Position numbers and translations under genes: made by a program | Assembly (NCBI GenBank): GCA_002786025.1 | Contig: NHNW01000014.1 | Location: 124,001-188,000 of the forward strand | Source: Zasmidium citrigriseum | Taxonomy: Eukaryota; Ascomycota; Dothideomycetes; Mycosphaerellales; Mycosphaerellaceae | DNA length: 64,000 nucleotides | Reading direction: 5' to 3' | In this document: positions 1 to 10,696 of the stretch, one piece after another | Position numbering within the stretch: the first letter of the stretch is position 1 | How the letters are laid out: the number at the start of each line of letters is the position of its first letter | The notes under the pieces: generated by a model | Database searches by the model: none | What the model was told of the DNA's origin: nothing | What the model saw: the letters and a program-made list of their open reading frames with translations, nothing else

Positions 1-501
1 TGTCGATCGGATGGTGCTCGAGACAAAGGTTGGTTGGGAGGATATCGAGGTCTGGGTGCGAGTGTTTCCTGACAGGAGTACATTAGTTCAGAGGCTCCAA
101 CCAGACCTCGTTGCCTCTTCCCATGACCGGATGAGTGAAGCCCTTTACAACTCACCAGGCTGCGTGCTGACCTGAGTTGTGGAGAGAACGTTGCTCGTTT
201 GCGTGGATACCACGCTCGTTGAGATAAGTATGCTAGTGACCGGGACGCTGGATGTAGCAACGACATTGCTCGTGGAAGTCCTCGTCCCTGTCGTCGTGGA
301 TGTGACGGTAACGGTTTCTTGATAGGTGACCGCGGCTTGCCTCCGCTGAAGGCCATCTCTAGGTGTAGGCTCGACGCCTTTGCCCCCTATCAGAATGCCA
401 TCGACTTGATGGCGGCCGAGCTCATCGAAGCGCTCTGCTGCAAGTGCATATGTGCAGAATAAGAACAACCAAGCAGCCGTCCAAACGCAAAACCTGTACA
501 T
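1..501 (-). CDS. Ser/Thr-rich secreted or surface protein, 3' part missing
   Basis: Two exons are visible: 501-156 and 68-1, joined over an 87-nt intron (donor GTGAGT at 155, branch-like CTAAT, acceptor CAG ending at 69). The join keeps frame and the protein runs off the left edge. I start it at the ATG at 501, because the next 20 or so residues (Met-Tyr-Arg then a hydrophobic stretch ending in Ala-Leu-Ala-Ala) look like a signal peptide. The longer frame upstream has no such character. After about residue 50 the chain becomes Thr/Ser/Val-rich (for example TVTVTSTTTGT), and exon 2 continues in that style, as in O-glycosylated fungal wall proteins. No catalytic domain is visible in the part present. 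Function is unknown. Confidence 0.55.
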
Positions 502-1055
502 CGCAACTGCCCAGAGCCTCACATGCTGAGCTCGGGTGAGACAAGACGTAAGAGTGTATACCATAAAGCCAAGAAGAAAACAAGACAACCAAGAATGTTG
601 CTCAGGGAGGCCGCGTGGTCGACCATGGGGTACCACATCCAAATGGATGGTACAGATATGCGCAAGCGCGGCTGATCCATAGCATTGGTATCTGGGAATC
701 GATGTGGTACCGCAACTGATTCTGCTCGAGATCCACCAGGGGCGGCGACGTTCGATACAGGCAATTGTTTTGTGTGTGTATTTCGTGTCAGTAAGGTAAT
801 GGCTGCGAGAGAAGTATTTGCTCACAATCAGCAATGACGAGCTTTCCTTCAACCATATCCATTAGAGCAGGTGCCTCATTCCAGCTTCCCGCTGTATCCC
901 GTCCCTGCTATCGAGGATGCCGGAACTGCCGTACAAGTCAAAGTAGGCGAGCCAACGATTGGTAGAGAGCGAACTGGCTTAGCATCGTCAAGGAATGGCT
1001 CAAGAGCAATCGTAAGGTCATTGAAGCTTCATTTCCCTAGTTTGTATCAGCAGCC
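502..1055. other. intergenic, no gene seen
   Basis: Region upstream of the Ser/Thr-rich gene and downstream of the FAD oxidoreductase, both on the minus strand. The open frames here have no recognisable protein character. It probably holds the promoter of the left-hand gene and the 3' UTR of the right-hand one. Confidence 0.4.
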
Positions 1056-2894
1056 TCACAACTTCGAACCCACCACCTTCTCATCCCCCTTCCCACAATC
1101 CCTCCCCGTAAACTCCGCCACCAATGTCTGCAACTCCCTCAAACACTCCCTCCCAACCCCCCTCGGCCCCACGCCCCTCTTCCGACAAAGATGCGCCGCA
1201 ACCCCCACCGCAATCGCATGCTGCCCCCCATTCCCCATCAACTTCGTACTCGACCCGGCCACATGCGTAACACTAATATGCTTCCCCGCAAACATCAAAT
1301 TGCCCACATCCCTCGAATACAAACATCTAAAAGGAACATCGTAATCCCTCCCATCCCTCTCATCCCAGATCCAATGCTTGAGGCGGAAATCGTACTTCTC
1401 GTGCTGGCCGTAGTGCAGACAGAAAGCCGCGCCGTTTTGAACCACGGCGTCGGGGAAGGGTTTGTGCGAGCGGATGTCCGGTTCGCTGAGGACGTAGTCG
1501 CCTTTGTAGCGCCGGAATTCGCCTTGGCCCGCGACGAAGGCGACGTGGTCGAAGGTGAGGTTGGCGTAGGTTGAGGGGTCGCCGGTTTTGACGTTGGAGA
1601 AGGTGCCGTAGATGGCGCGGAGGAGGTGGTCGCGAATGTGCTCGCCTTGGGTGTAGTTGTCGAGCCATTGGCCGTATTCCCAGTAGTGGGTGCAGGGCAT
1701 GGCCATGCGGCGGATGGTTGGGGGACTCGGGATGTTGGATTTGGGGGGAGTTATGGCGGGTCCGGGGCCGTTTTCGAGGCCTGGCTCGATTAGTTGGCCG
1801 CTGAGATCTGCGTAGTCTTTTGCGACTTCGGTTGCCCAAGGTACGGAGGGGAATGCGACTGGTTCGTCGGCCAATTTTGTGCGGAAGAAGACAGTATTGC
1901 CGTGGTGCATGTTGTCTCCTCGTTTTGGTGCGAGGCTCTCGCCGTACTGCGCTCTACCCTCACGGCCAGACATTGTCTCCGCTCCTGATAGCAGTCCGAG
2001 AATGCATTTGCCCGAGCAATCGATGAACATCGGCGCAGACAAGCGGACCTCGCGGCCACTGCGAGCATGCCTTGCATCCACAGCCTGGATCTTTTGCTCG
2101 ACAATAATGGTGCTATACGTCGTATACTCCAGAAACATTGTGGCATTCGGCATGGAATCGAGCAGCTGCTTTGCATATATGTCTCCACTTGGAGTTCGTT
2201 GCACGAGCTCGTCGATCAGTGGTCCTCTCACACCGCGAGGGCTCAGCCCAACTTCAACACTGGCATTGCCGCCTAAGTACGGTCGATCCTGTATCAGAGC
2301 AACACGCTCTCCAAGTCTTGCAGCAGTGATGGCTGCGACACTTCCGACCAGACCGCCTCCAACGACAATTACATCGAAGCTTCCTTCAGACACAGGGTCG
2401 CTGGGCAAGTTTCGAAACTGTCGTCGCCACGACCGCTCTAGCTCTTTCACTGGTACCACAAAGTCGGGAGGAGCAAGGTCATCTTTTGTCAAGAAGATCG
2501 CATCGCAGCGTCCCCCAAAGCCAGTGAGATCATGAAGGGAAAGTTGGAGAGGACCTGGCGGCAGATCCACTGTACCGCCGAGCTGCCAATTCCAGTCCAG
2601 GTCGTTGGCGCCGAACTCGATCGGCAAAGTGGTATCGTCGACGGTGAGTGTGAATCTTCCTGGGTGATGCCCGGGTACCCAGTCTTTGCTGCGGACCCAG
2701 ACTTTGTACTCCCCATGATCCGGTAGAGGAACAGTCACGGTCGTCGTAGCATCGGCCACTGGCTTCCCATTGCCGTGAGCGAGCAGGTATGGAGATCCCA
2801 TCTCCAGCTCAAACTGTGAGTCCAAGATCCAGCCGCCATAGTCATCGAACTCCTCGGCTTCGACGAGGATGCCGCTTGCGGGAAATGTAGCCAT
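1056..2894 (-). CDS. FAD-dependent oxidoreductase with N-terminal beta-sandwich-like domain
   Basis: Intronless 612-residue protein. Residues about 9-140 look like a carbohydrate-binding or golvesin-type beta domain (EAEEFDDYGGW at the start, then many short hydrophobic strands). A Rossmann FAD-binding motif VVGGGLVGS follows at about 177-185, and then a body resembling the FAD_oxidored family (Pfam PF12831 type). Near the C-terminus, MFAGKHISVTHVAG and GNGGQHAIAVG resemble the second FAD-contact region of that family. These enzymes oxidise small organic substrates, but the substrate cannot be read here. The lack of introns and this domain order recall bacterial proteins, so transfer is possible but unproven. 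The start ATG follows a TATA-like element 130 nt upstream. There is no signal peptide, so a cytosolic location is likely. Confidence 0.8.
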   Translation of the reverse strand: MATFPASGILVEAEEFDDYGGWILDSQFELEMGSPYLLAHGNGKPVADATTTVTVPLPDHGEYKVWVRSKDWVPGHHPGRFTLTVDDTTLPIEFGANDLDWNWQLGGTVDLPPGPLQLSLHDLTGFGGRCDAIFLTKDDLAPPDFVVPVKELERSWRRQFRNLPSDPVSEGSFDVIVVGGGLVGSVAAITAARLGERVALIQDRPYLGGNASVEVGLSPRGVRGPLIDELVQRTPSGDIYAKQLLDSMPNATMFLEYTTYSTIIVEQKIQAVDARHARSGREVRLSAPMFIDCSGKCILGLLSGAETMSGREGRAQYGESLAPKRGDNMHHGNTVFFRTKLADEPVAFPSVPWATEVAKDYADLSGQLIEPGLENGPGPAITPPKSNIPSPPTIRRMAMPCTHYWEYGQWLDNYTQGEHIRDHLLRAIYGTFSNVKTGDPSTYANLTFDHVAFVAGQGEFRRYKGDYVLSEPDIRSHKPFPDAVVQNGAAFCLHYGQHEKYDFRLKHWIWDERDGRDYDVPFRCLYSRDVGNLMFAGKHISVTHVAGSSTKLMGNGGQHAIAVGVAAHLCRKRGVGPRGVGRECLRELQTLVAEFTGRDCGKGDEKVVGSKL

Positions 2895-3493
2895 GTTCGA
2901 AGAGTCTCACTGTTTTGTCAAATGCAGTCGGGTGTACTTCAGTAGATGAAACTGAATCAGGGAGACAAAAGTTAGATGCGAAGGCTGGTAGGAGAATGAG
3001 CTCGATCAAGTTTGTACCCCAGTCTTAAATAGCAGCCCTAGGTGGAGGAATTCGGTGCTGGATGAGCTGCCGCCGGCTCGTCAGATTACTATTCATCGCG
3101 GGCAGCTGTACTGTAGTTATCATGTCAGAGCTGCCGATTCAATTGGCAGTATCGGCGAGCACAGAACAAAGCCGTCTTGACCTATTGGTCCTCCTGGAAG
3201 GCTTATGGCGTTCCAAGTTCTCGGGGGCAATGTATTGCCCTCGACTTTCCAGCTCTTCGTCGTGATCGGTCTAGATCGCACCGGTCGAGAGTCATCAAGG
3301 CTGCTGCAAAACACCATGCCGTGACTCTGAAGGTAAATTCGATGAAGACGATGTCGAACGTGAAGAAGTTGCAATGGAAAGGAGTGAAGTCGAAATTGGG
3401 AGGCGGGAAATCTCGGCAAGTGTTGAGCCGACAGCAGACCTCACTTCCCAAAATCATTGCCAATTTGCAACACCAAAACATCAACTTCCAATC
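2895..3493. promoter_or_regulatory. divergent promoter region, FAD oxidoreductase / TYW2
   Basis: About 600 bp between two divergent genes. On the minus strand a TATA-like CTATTTAAGA lies at 3032-3023, about 130 nt before the oxidoreductase ATG. The TYW2 frame stays open back to an ATG at 3374, but those 40 residues have no family character and the region is best read as 5' leader. No other gene is supported. Confidence 0.4.
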
Positions 3494-4606
3494 ATGGACA
3501 GGGCAGTGAAAGAATGGCTCTCAGAAACAGACATCCCAGAAGAAATCACCCAGGCTCTGACGAAGAAACTCAACAAATCCTACACAATCTACGGCACAAT
3601 GCTCCTCCTCCCATCAACAGCCCTTTCCGGACCAGAGTGGACATCCATACAAGACAAGATCAATGACAAGACGCTTTCCATGGGCGGTCTCTACATGTCA
3701 ATGTGCAAACATCTCAAAGTCACGCACATAGCCGTCAACAAGCCCATTCCTCTCCATCTCCAACAAGACCCTTCCTCTTTGGACCAGGACGCCCCATCAG
3801 AAAACACCCTCCGCTCCCCAACAAACTTCACACCCCTCCACGGCCCCTTCGGTCCCAGCACCACCTCCAACCCTCCCACGTCTGAGGACTTCGCCGCGGC
3901 ATTCTGGGTCACCGCGAAACAAAACACAATCCACCAAACCTGGGCTCCACGCTGGACGATGTTCTCGCGAGGGAACATATCGGAAAAAGCCCGCCTCTTG
4001 ACCCTCCCTTCAGTTCTACAAGCTGTGGAAGAAGGACCATGCACGGCGGTAGATCTGTACGTGGGCATTGGGTATTTCGCCTTCTCATATAAGAAAGCCG
4101 GGATCAGCTGTGTGTTGGGATGGGATTTGAATGCGTGGAGTTGTGAGGGGTTGAGGAGGGGGGCGGTGGCGAATAAGTGGGGGTGTAGAGTCTACGAGGA
4201 CGGTGAGGAGGCCAGTAAAGGGGAAGTGCAGGATTTGGTTGTGTTTAATGAGAGTAATGAACACGCGCCGGGGAGGGTGAGGATGTCGAGGGAGCAGGGG
4301 AGAGTTCCGCCTGTGAGGCATGTGAATTTGGGGATGTTGCCCAGTTCGAGGAGGGGTTTGGAACTGGCTGCTGAGGTTTTGGAGAAGGGGATGGTCGGGT
4401 GGGCGCATGTGCACGAGAACTTTCTTGTGGAGGAGATTGAGATGAAGGCAGAGGAGACGAGGCAGGAATTCGAACGGATCCTGACAGGGAAAAGGGGAGG
4501 TGATGTGAAGACCGAGGTGGAGTACATCAACCGCCTCAAAAGCTATGCCCCGGGCGTCATGCATTGCGTGATAGATATCATCGTACAGCCAACAGCTCCC
4601 CCATAA
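3494..4606 (+). CDS. TRM12: tRNA wybutosine-synthesising protein 2 (AdoMet-dependent acp transferase)
   Basis: 370 residues and one exon from the ATG at 3494, which has A at -3 and G at +4. An in-frame ATG at 3374 would add 40 unconserved residues. The family is the Met-10+/Trm5-like class I methyltransferase fold. TYW2 does not methylate but transfers the 3-amino-3-carboxypropyl group of AdoMet to the tricyclic base at position 37 of tRNA-Phe, the second step specific to wybutosine formation. Supporting motifs are ISEKARLLTLPSV, then the AdoMet-binding segment AVDLYVGIGYFAFSYKKAG and the following acidic GWDLNAWS, then a late HVNLGMLPSSRRG block and a terminal HVHENF stretch. It is somewhat shorter than yeast Trm12 (about 460). 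It is cytosolic, with no targeting sequence. The left neighbour is divergent and the genes to the right converge on it. Confidence 0.88.
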   Translation: MDRAVKEWLSETDIPEEITQALTKKLNKSYTIYGTMLLLPSTALSGPEWTSIQDKINDKTLSMGGLYMSMCKHLKVTHIAVNKPIPLHLQQDPSSLDQDAPSENTLRSPTNFTPLHGPFGPSTTSNPPTSEDFAAAFWVTAKQNTIHQTWAPRWTMFSRGNISEKARLLTLPSVLQAVEEGPCTAVDLYVGIGYFAFSYKKAGISCVLGWDLNAWSCEGLRRGAVANKWGCRVYEDGEEASKGEVQDLVVFNESNEHAPGRVRMSREQGRVPPVRHVNLGMLPSSRRGLELAAEVLEKGMVGWAHVHENFLVEEIEMKAEETRQEFERILTGKRGGDVKTEVEYINRLKSYAPGVMHCVIDIIVQPTAPP

Positions 4607-4679
4607 ACACTCAGCACTTTCCTCTTCCAGCGCCTGCGCTCTGTACATCGCACATGCTGTATTCATACACATCATCCAT

Positions 4680-4907
4680 CTACAAATAACAAGCCACCAA
4701 AACAGCCAATCCCACTGCCATCCACGCCAGCAGCTGCGCATACGGATTCTGATGCCTTTCCATCAACTCCCAAAACGCCGTCCAGGCAATCACAGCACAC
4801 ACCACATACCCCCAATGTCTATAGAACCTCGCCTCCTGCACCGTGACCTGCTCCAACGCTGTCTCCAACTCCTCAATCGTCGCGGGTATTCTCAACGCCT
4901 GCACCAT
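4680..4907 (-). CDS. possible small membrane protein (75 residues)
   Basis: An ATG at 4907 opens a 75-residue frame only 16 nt after the stop of the Ssp120-like gene, on the same strand. The N-terminal half is polar and predicted helical (ATIEELETALEQVTVQEARF). The C-terminal half has two hydrophobic stretches, one around YVVCAVIAWTAFW and one at LLAWMAVGLAVLVACYL, which ends the protein as in a tail anchor. Codon use looks like real coding sequence. I tried to splice it onto the upstream EF-hand exon and found no join that keeps frame. It could be an independent gene, a second frame on a shared mRNA, or chance. No family is recognised. Confidence 0.4.
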   Translation of the reverse strand: MVQALRIPATIEELETALEQVTVQEARFYRHWGYVVCAVIAWTAFWELMERHQNPYAQLLAWMAVGLAVLVACYL

Positions 4908-4923
4908 CGAACAGCAACAACTC

Positions 4924-5593
4924 TTACAACTCCCTCCGAAACTTCTGCGGAATATTCGCCTCAATAATCGCCATGCGGTCCATACGTTCCTGTCTCTCAG
5001 CCGCCTCTTCCATCTCCTCGTGTTTCCGGAAATGCTCGATATCTTCCGGGTGAATCAAATCCTCCTCGCGCGTGTTCTCATCGTGGTATTTCTCGAAGTG
5101 GTGGATCTCGTACTCGTACTCGTCGTCGCCGTGGTGGCCTGGGCCGTAGCCCAGGTCCGGCAGTTTGAGACCTTGGGCTTCGCCGACGGTGTATTCGGCG
5201 AAAGATATCGTACCGCTTTGGTCGCGGTCGAAGAGTTGGATGACTTTCTGGACGGCGGCGTCTTTGTCCGCTTGGGAGATGTGCGATGTGGAGGGGTCGA
5301 GGAGGCCGTAGGTTTTTAGGAGGTCGTCTTTCGTCCACTCGTTTGAGGAGTCGTAGTCGTGCAGGTTGAAGAAGGAGCCGGCGTCGAAGGAGGAGATGTG
5401 GTGTTCCTCTGTTTGGGGGATTAGATAAGGTGGTGGTGAGGCCATCAATGTTGGGCGATTCCTTACCTGCCATGTGCCGGATGGCCCAATCTGCGTCTTT
5501 CGGGATCATGGGCGCTTGTTCGTGCGCGTGGTTTCCATGCGCCTGCACATGGCTGAGCAGCGTCAATGCCGTGGTGGCGAGGGTGAGAAACAT
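4924..5593 (-). CDS. SSP120: Ssp120/MCFD2-like secretory-pathway EF-hand protein
   Basis: Two exons, 5593-5467 and 5408-4924. The 58-nt intron has donor GTAAGG, branch CTAAT and acceptor ACAG. The product is 203 residues. It begins with a signal peptide (MFLTLATTALTLLSHVQA), followed by a His-rich segment. EF-hand 1 (DYDSSNEWTKDD) is divergent. EF-hand 2 (DRDQSGTISFAE) is canonical. The C-terminal third is highly charged and ends KFRREL, which might act as a weak KDEL-like retrieval signal (inference). The family includes yeast Ssp120, a partner of the cargo lectin Emp47, and human MCFD2, partner of ERGIC-53. The likely role is therefore Ca2+-dependent glycoprotein cargo export from the ER. 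It diverges from IML1 over 339 bp. Confidence 0.82.
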
Positions 5594-5932
5594 CGTCAAT
5601 TGGAGAGTTGATATGTACAGAAGTGAAGAGAGCGCGACAATTGGTAGAACGTCACTCAGGGGAACAAAGACCGCCGCCGTCGGATGTAGACGTCAGCTCA
5701 CGCGTATATTTGGGCACTGCGTACTTCTGAGTGACGACCGCGACGACTTTCCTCTCGCGCCAACAACACCTCCATCTTCCATCGAACATGACCTATACCA
5801 TCCAGCGATGACTTGGGGATTCAAACTCAGATGAACGACGATGCGGTATAGCCGTATCAAAAGGCCTCCTGCATTGATGCGGGCGGGCCAGATACCGATA
5901 TATCCCACTTGAATCGCCCCTACGCGTCAGGC
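5594..5932. promoter_or_regulatory. SSP120 / IML1 divergent region with four upstream ORFs before IML1
   Basis: On the plus strand four short ATG-started frames precede the IML1 ATG: 5788-5811 (7 codons plus stop), 5808-5834 (8), 5831-5851 (6) and 5841-5912 (23). The first and second, and the second and third, overlap by the four bases ATGA, where one stop meets the next start. The fourth ends 20 nt before the IML1 ATG. Whether they lie on the mRNA depends on an unknown transcription start. Confidence 0.5.
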
Positions 5933-8900
5933 ATGGCCATCGAAATGGAGGAAAAGCTCTGTACCATCGTGCTACACGATGACCGCGTCACTAAGAAGGA
6001 CGTACTGGCTGGCAATCGAGCCATGCATGTGGGCGAATTTGCATACCTCAACGCACCAGGAGCCAGGACATTATGTATCGCCCCAGCCGGACTGGCCTCC
6101 AACTCCACCGAGATCTCGATCCACATCAGCTTGGCCCAGCGATTCGGTTTCGAGAACAGGATTCAAGGACGAATTCAAATCATCGATGACCCTGATCCGG
6201 CTATTGCGACCCATGTTGAGATGTTCTTCCGCGACCAGTATCTGTCCAGGGCCGATATGTGGCAATTGATGGGGCGATTGCAGGATACCGTTCTGTATCA
6301 AGGCCAGACTTTGAACTATCTCGGCTCCGAAACGGCAGAGGTCAAACATATTTACATTGCTGGTCAGGAAGTTGAGTCGGCCATCTCGTCACATCCGCAA
6401 ACGAAGCCGATCTTTCGGAGTGGAAGTGCGAGATATACTATCTTGATCGAAGTTTCGCGAGAGATGCTTGAGAATTGGAGTAACGGCGACCTCATGTACG
6501 AGCGAATGATCGACGGCTTTCTCCCGGCACTGTTCCGACGATGGGAGTCGCTCAAGGTCAAACACCAAATCTCGATTGTTCTGTTTGGTCGCATCGAGAA
6601 TGTACATGCCAATGGATTGAACGGCGACGCTGTCAAAGAACTCCCAAGCGAAGACTTCTTTCATATCTTGGTATCGGAAGTGGCAAGTGCTTCCTGGCGG
6701 CAGATCATCAAGAGGCTTAAGAAGGCATTCAACGACCACCGGCTACCGCATTCAGTCTCTCTGGCTGCAGAAAGCAACATGCTGGAGGCCATCCATTTGA
6801 CAGCAATGGACTTTGCAGACGATCAGACTGATGCACATCTCATGAGCACTGGTACTTCGATCATAGCCATTTCTGCTGGATCTGGTCTTTTCGAAGCTCA
6901 TCACACTCTCTTGAAGCAGACCACAGACTTGTTGGTCGGCAATAGCATTGGAGTGGATATTGTCGCACTGTCGCCGAAGCCTTTGCATCCAGTGCCGCTT
7001 TTCAGATACGATCATAACGGCACCATCGAATTTGCTTTACCTCACTGGGTGGACATATCATTCTGGAAAGACATCCATGATGTCACTCAATCTACCTGGA
7101 CTCTGACAAACATCGAGGAGCCTGTTGAGGACATCTCCTTGCCCATTCTGAAAGACAGCGGATGGGGTGAGGTGGACACCAGCACAATGGACTACCACGA
7201 TAACCAGGTCTTCACAGATCGTGGACCTTCAAGTCAGACTGTCATAGAACCCGCTCCGACGACGCCTTCTGTGGATCCTGTCGGATCAGCAGAGACGATG
7301 AAGGGTGTTCCCATCCCGAGCCCTTCGCCAAAGAAGACGGTCCCAACAGTCCCTGTCGATGCTGATGACAGTCCGAAGGGCAATGCCTCCAACGCATCAA
7401 ACAAGGAGCCTCTGTCTCGTGCCAAACGCCAACGCCTACCGCCGCATCCTCTAATGCAGGCGGGGCGGAAAATCAGTGTAGGGCCAAAAGGACTTGCACC
7501 AAGCAGAGGTGTCGCGAGCACCACAGTGTCAGCTACGCACGCCCAACATGAGAAAGAGATCGGGATGGGGGCGACTAATGGCACCAATGACAACTCAAGT
7601 GGCCTTGCCAAAGCGATCAGGGCGTCGTTGGCGAGAAAGCCATCGCAGCAGAGCCTGGTCTCGCATCGAACAAGCGGATCAGACCAATATCAGACCTCTA
7701 GACCTATCGATATCAGCAGTGTACCTGAAGATCCTGAGCAAGCATCGAGCGATCCTGCACGGGAATTGAAACAGGGCATTGCAGGCACTATGGTCGGCAC
7801 TATGATGGAACATGAGACATCACTATCTGCCACTCCCAAGGCAAAGAATATGTTCCCTCGCAAGGGCTCTATGAATGACAGTCTGGATATGTTGTCGCCA
7901 TGGGTCATGCTGCTCAATCCGTGCAACCCGCGGAGAGACAACATGCGGGTTGCAAGTCAGTACCGCAAGTGGCAGCACGTCTTTCCACGGGCCATCAGCT
8001 CGGGCGCCTTCAAGTGGTCATCGATGTGTTCACCGGCTGCTCTGCCTTTGACTGCTGAATACAAGCCATCCGCCTCGGAACTTGAGACGCATTACAAAAA
8101 GAGGGTCCGCCGGCATGTCATCTCGAACTCTTCAGGTTTGAAGAATGAGACGGCTCGTGTGCTGGTGGAGAGGCTCATCGACATCCGCCTGATTCGCGGC
8201 TTTCAAATCGTTGCAATTCGCAATACCGGAGGCGACGCCACTTTTCAGAGTAAGAGCAAGCCAGTACTGCTTTCTCTTGGCCGAAGATATCATGAGCTTC
8301 AGCGCTTTTCAGACTTCGAGATCCAAGTCGTCCAGTACGACCCAAAGACTGGCATCGGCAGTGAAGACAATGGCACGCAGCACTACCTTACTTCATACGA
8401 GCCTAAAATGCGCATGATGACTGGTATGACCGTAAAGCCAGAAGTCACATACCACTCAGAGTCTCCTATCGGTGACTGGTCATCTCTTGATGAATACATT
8501 CTCGGCCTAACTTCTTCATCAGATGTCAATGCCTCTTTCAAGGTGCGACTTATACTGGTTCCCGTGGATATGACGAAATCTGATCGCAACGCACAAACCC
8601 GCCTTGGAGGCCTGTCTGATGATGAGCGGCGCATCGAGGGTATTCAAAAGTTGACTCAAACCTGGCAGCGACAGAGATACTTCTCTGCCGAAGATCAGCA
8701 GCGTCATGTATCACTCACAAAATCGAAACCTGCTTCCAGTGCTCTGGAGCGAGATCCAAATCCACTGGCAATTGCCTACGAGACGAAAGACACAAGCGTT
8801 ATTGTCAATGCCCATGGTCCGACACTCTCGACTCAGCTCGAAGGTGGTGAGCTTACTACGCCACTGTTTGCGGACTCTGAAAAGCATCACAGCAGCAACT

Positions 8901-10242
8901 TTGACTTGGAGAAGCTCGTCAAGCAGATGCAGGAACTTCCTCCCTATGGTGTGGAAATGCGAGACCGCCGGTGGCTCACGCTCACACATCTCAAGTGCTT
9001 CCGTGGAGACGAGATGACCTCCTGGCTGCTCGGTGCTTTCAAAGATCTGGACCTTCGCGAGGACGCCGTGGCGCTTGGCAATGAGTTGATGAATCGTGGT
9101 ATCTTCTCACATGTGCGGCAGAAGCACAAGTTCCGGGACGGCAATTACTTCTACCAAATCGCAAGTGCACATAGAACGACTGAGTATCCGGATACGCAAG
9201 GTCTGTTTAGCAAAGCTCCGTGGAGATCAATACCTGCCACACCAATCTCGGAATCTGTCAAGTCGCCTGTCATACGGCCCATCACCAACGACTCTAGCTC
9301 TTCCTCGGGCAGGCCGACTCCCGTGCTAGGTCCAGTGGACAAGAAGCCGAAGGAAGTGCTTCTGAGTCAAGTCATGAAGTACAACGTAGATCCACAGAGG
9401 AAGTCGGATCACCTGCAAGTCATCGAGCTGCATTACGGTATGTGTACATGTTCGCCACTTGACCTGCTTATGCTAACTTCCTTTCAGACCGCATTCACAA
9501 TCCCGAGAACTGCTATCACATACAGCTGGAATGGCTCGGTGCTTCCACAAAGCTAGTCAGAGAAGCTATCACACGATGGTCGAGCACCGTCGAAGGCTAC
9601 GGGCTCAAACTCGTCCAAGTGCCACTAGAGGAAGCCTCCAAATTCCGAGAGCACCACCCATTCGACCAACCGCAGCCAGTGAGACTCGCCGTGCGACCAC
9701 CAGACAAGATCATGGCAACACCAATCATCCAACCACACTCGATCGCCCCCCGCCCCGTCGAGGACCACTTCGCATATCACAAAGCCCTCCTCCGCAAACA
9801 CGACTTCATCCTCGACTACGAAGCCGCCAGCGAATTCGACACAGACCTCCACGTAGCCTACTCCTGGGGTCCCCCAACCTACACCCACACGCAATTCGTG
9901 CACAAAACCGGCCTCGTCCTCGCCCAAATTCTCGGCAACGAAGTCGGCGATTTCCTCTTACTACCCAATCGTCTCGCTACCAGCAAGACATCGTCTTCCT
10001 CGAGTAAGCTCACGGACACGGAGACTATAGAGAGTATCACGAAGAGCTTTAAGGATGCTTGTCGGAATGAGGAGGTACTGAGGCAGGTCTATAGCCAGGC
10101 GGATCGGCCGAAGGGGGTTGCGCCTAGTCCTTTTGCGAGTGCGACGCTGGCGGCGGATTTTGATGTGCCGCCGATGCAGTTGCCGGAGCATTTGAGTCAG
10201 AGGTTGCAGGGGCATAGGCATCTTTTGGGGCATATTGATTGA
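5933..10242 (+). CDS. IML1: Iml1/DEPDC5, GATOR1 (SEACIT) GTPase-activating subunit
   Basis: Exons 5933-9437 and 9488-10242 are joined over a 50-nt intron (GTATGT, then CTAAC, then TTTCAG) and give 1419 residues. The N-terminal part (KLCTIVLHDDRVTKKDVL...) matches the Iml1 N-terminal domain. A long Ser/Pro-rich disordered stretch lies around residues 430-650. A DEP domain lies near residues 990-1075 (LPPYGVEMRDRRW, TSWLLGAFKDLDL, RDGNYFYQI). The C-terminal domain (NCYHIQLEWLGAST...) completes the family layout. Iml1 with Npr2/Npr3 forms the vacuolar complex that is GAP for Gtr1 and restrains TORC1 when amino acids are scarce. The protein is shorter than yeast Iml1 (1584), so a 5' exon may be missing. 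A pyrimidine-poor CAG just before the ATG (5922-5931) could be an acceptor. The first ATG in the frame was chosen. Confidence 0.88.
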
Positions 10243-10696
10243 GGAAACAGCCTTGAAGACCACTCGCGTGGGAGATGGAAGTGTGGTGGTGGTGTGGTGA
10301 AGTTAGACAGCCCGGCGCGAGGATGATGCTCGTCAACTACAGCTGGGATTGCGTGCTAGGGGTCTCTAACCTTGTGCCACGCACACCCACCACAGCCGAG
10401 ATCCTGCTCCCTGACAACTCTGATACGCAACTCGCAATGCTTGGAAATACAGACGCGACATCTCTCATCCTTTTGCTCACATCTCACACAGCTCTCGACA
10501 TGGTGTGATTTGGAGCTGCTCTCGAGCAATTGCTGGATTCCACCAATTTTGGACGAGGGCGTGATGGCATCAACCGGTGGCATGAATCCCAGATAGGAGC
10601 ACTTCTAATTGCTGACGCCGACTTCACTCGATAACATCTTCCACTCGCCGTTGCTTGAGACGCTCTGATCGCTGGAACGCCAACCGGACCGACACC
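10243..10696. other. intergenic, no gene seen
   Basis: Tandem intergenic region between IML1 and the permease. It presumably holds the IML1 3' UTR and the permease promoter. Short open frames on both strands lack protein-like composition. Confidence 0.4.

Noticed and set aside
4680..4964. Splicing the small membrane ORF onto the SSP120-like gene
   Set aside because: Candidate introns are 29-37 nt or break the frame.
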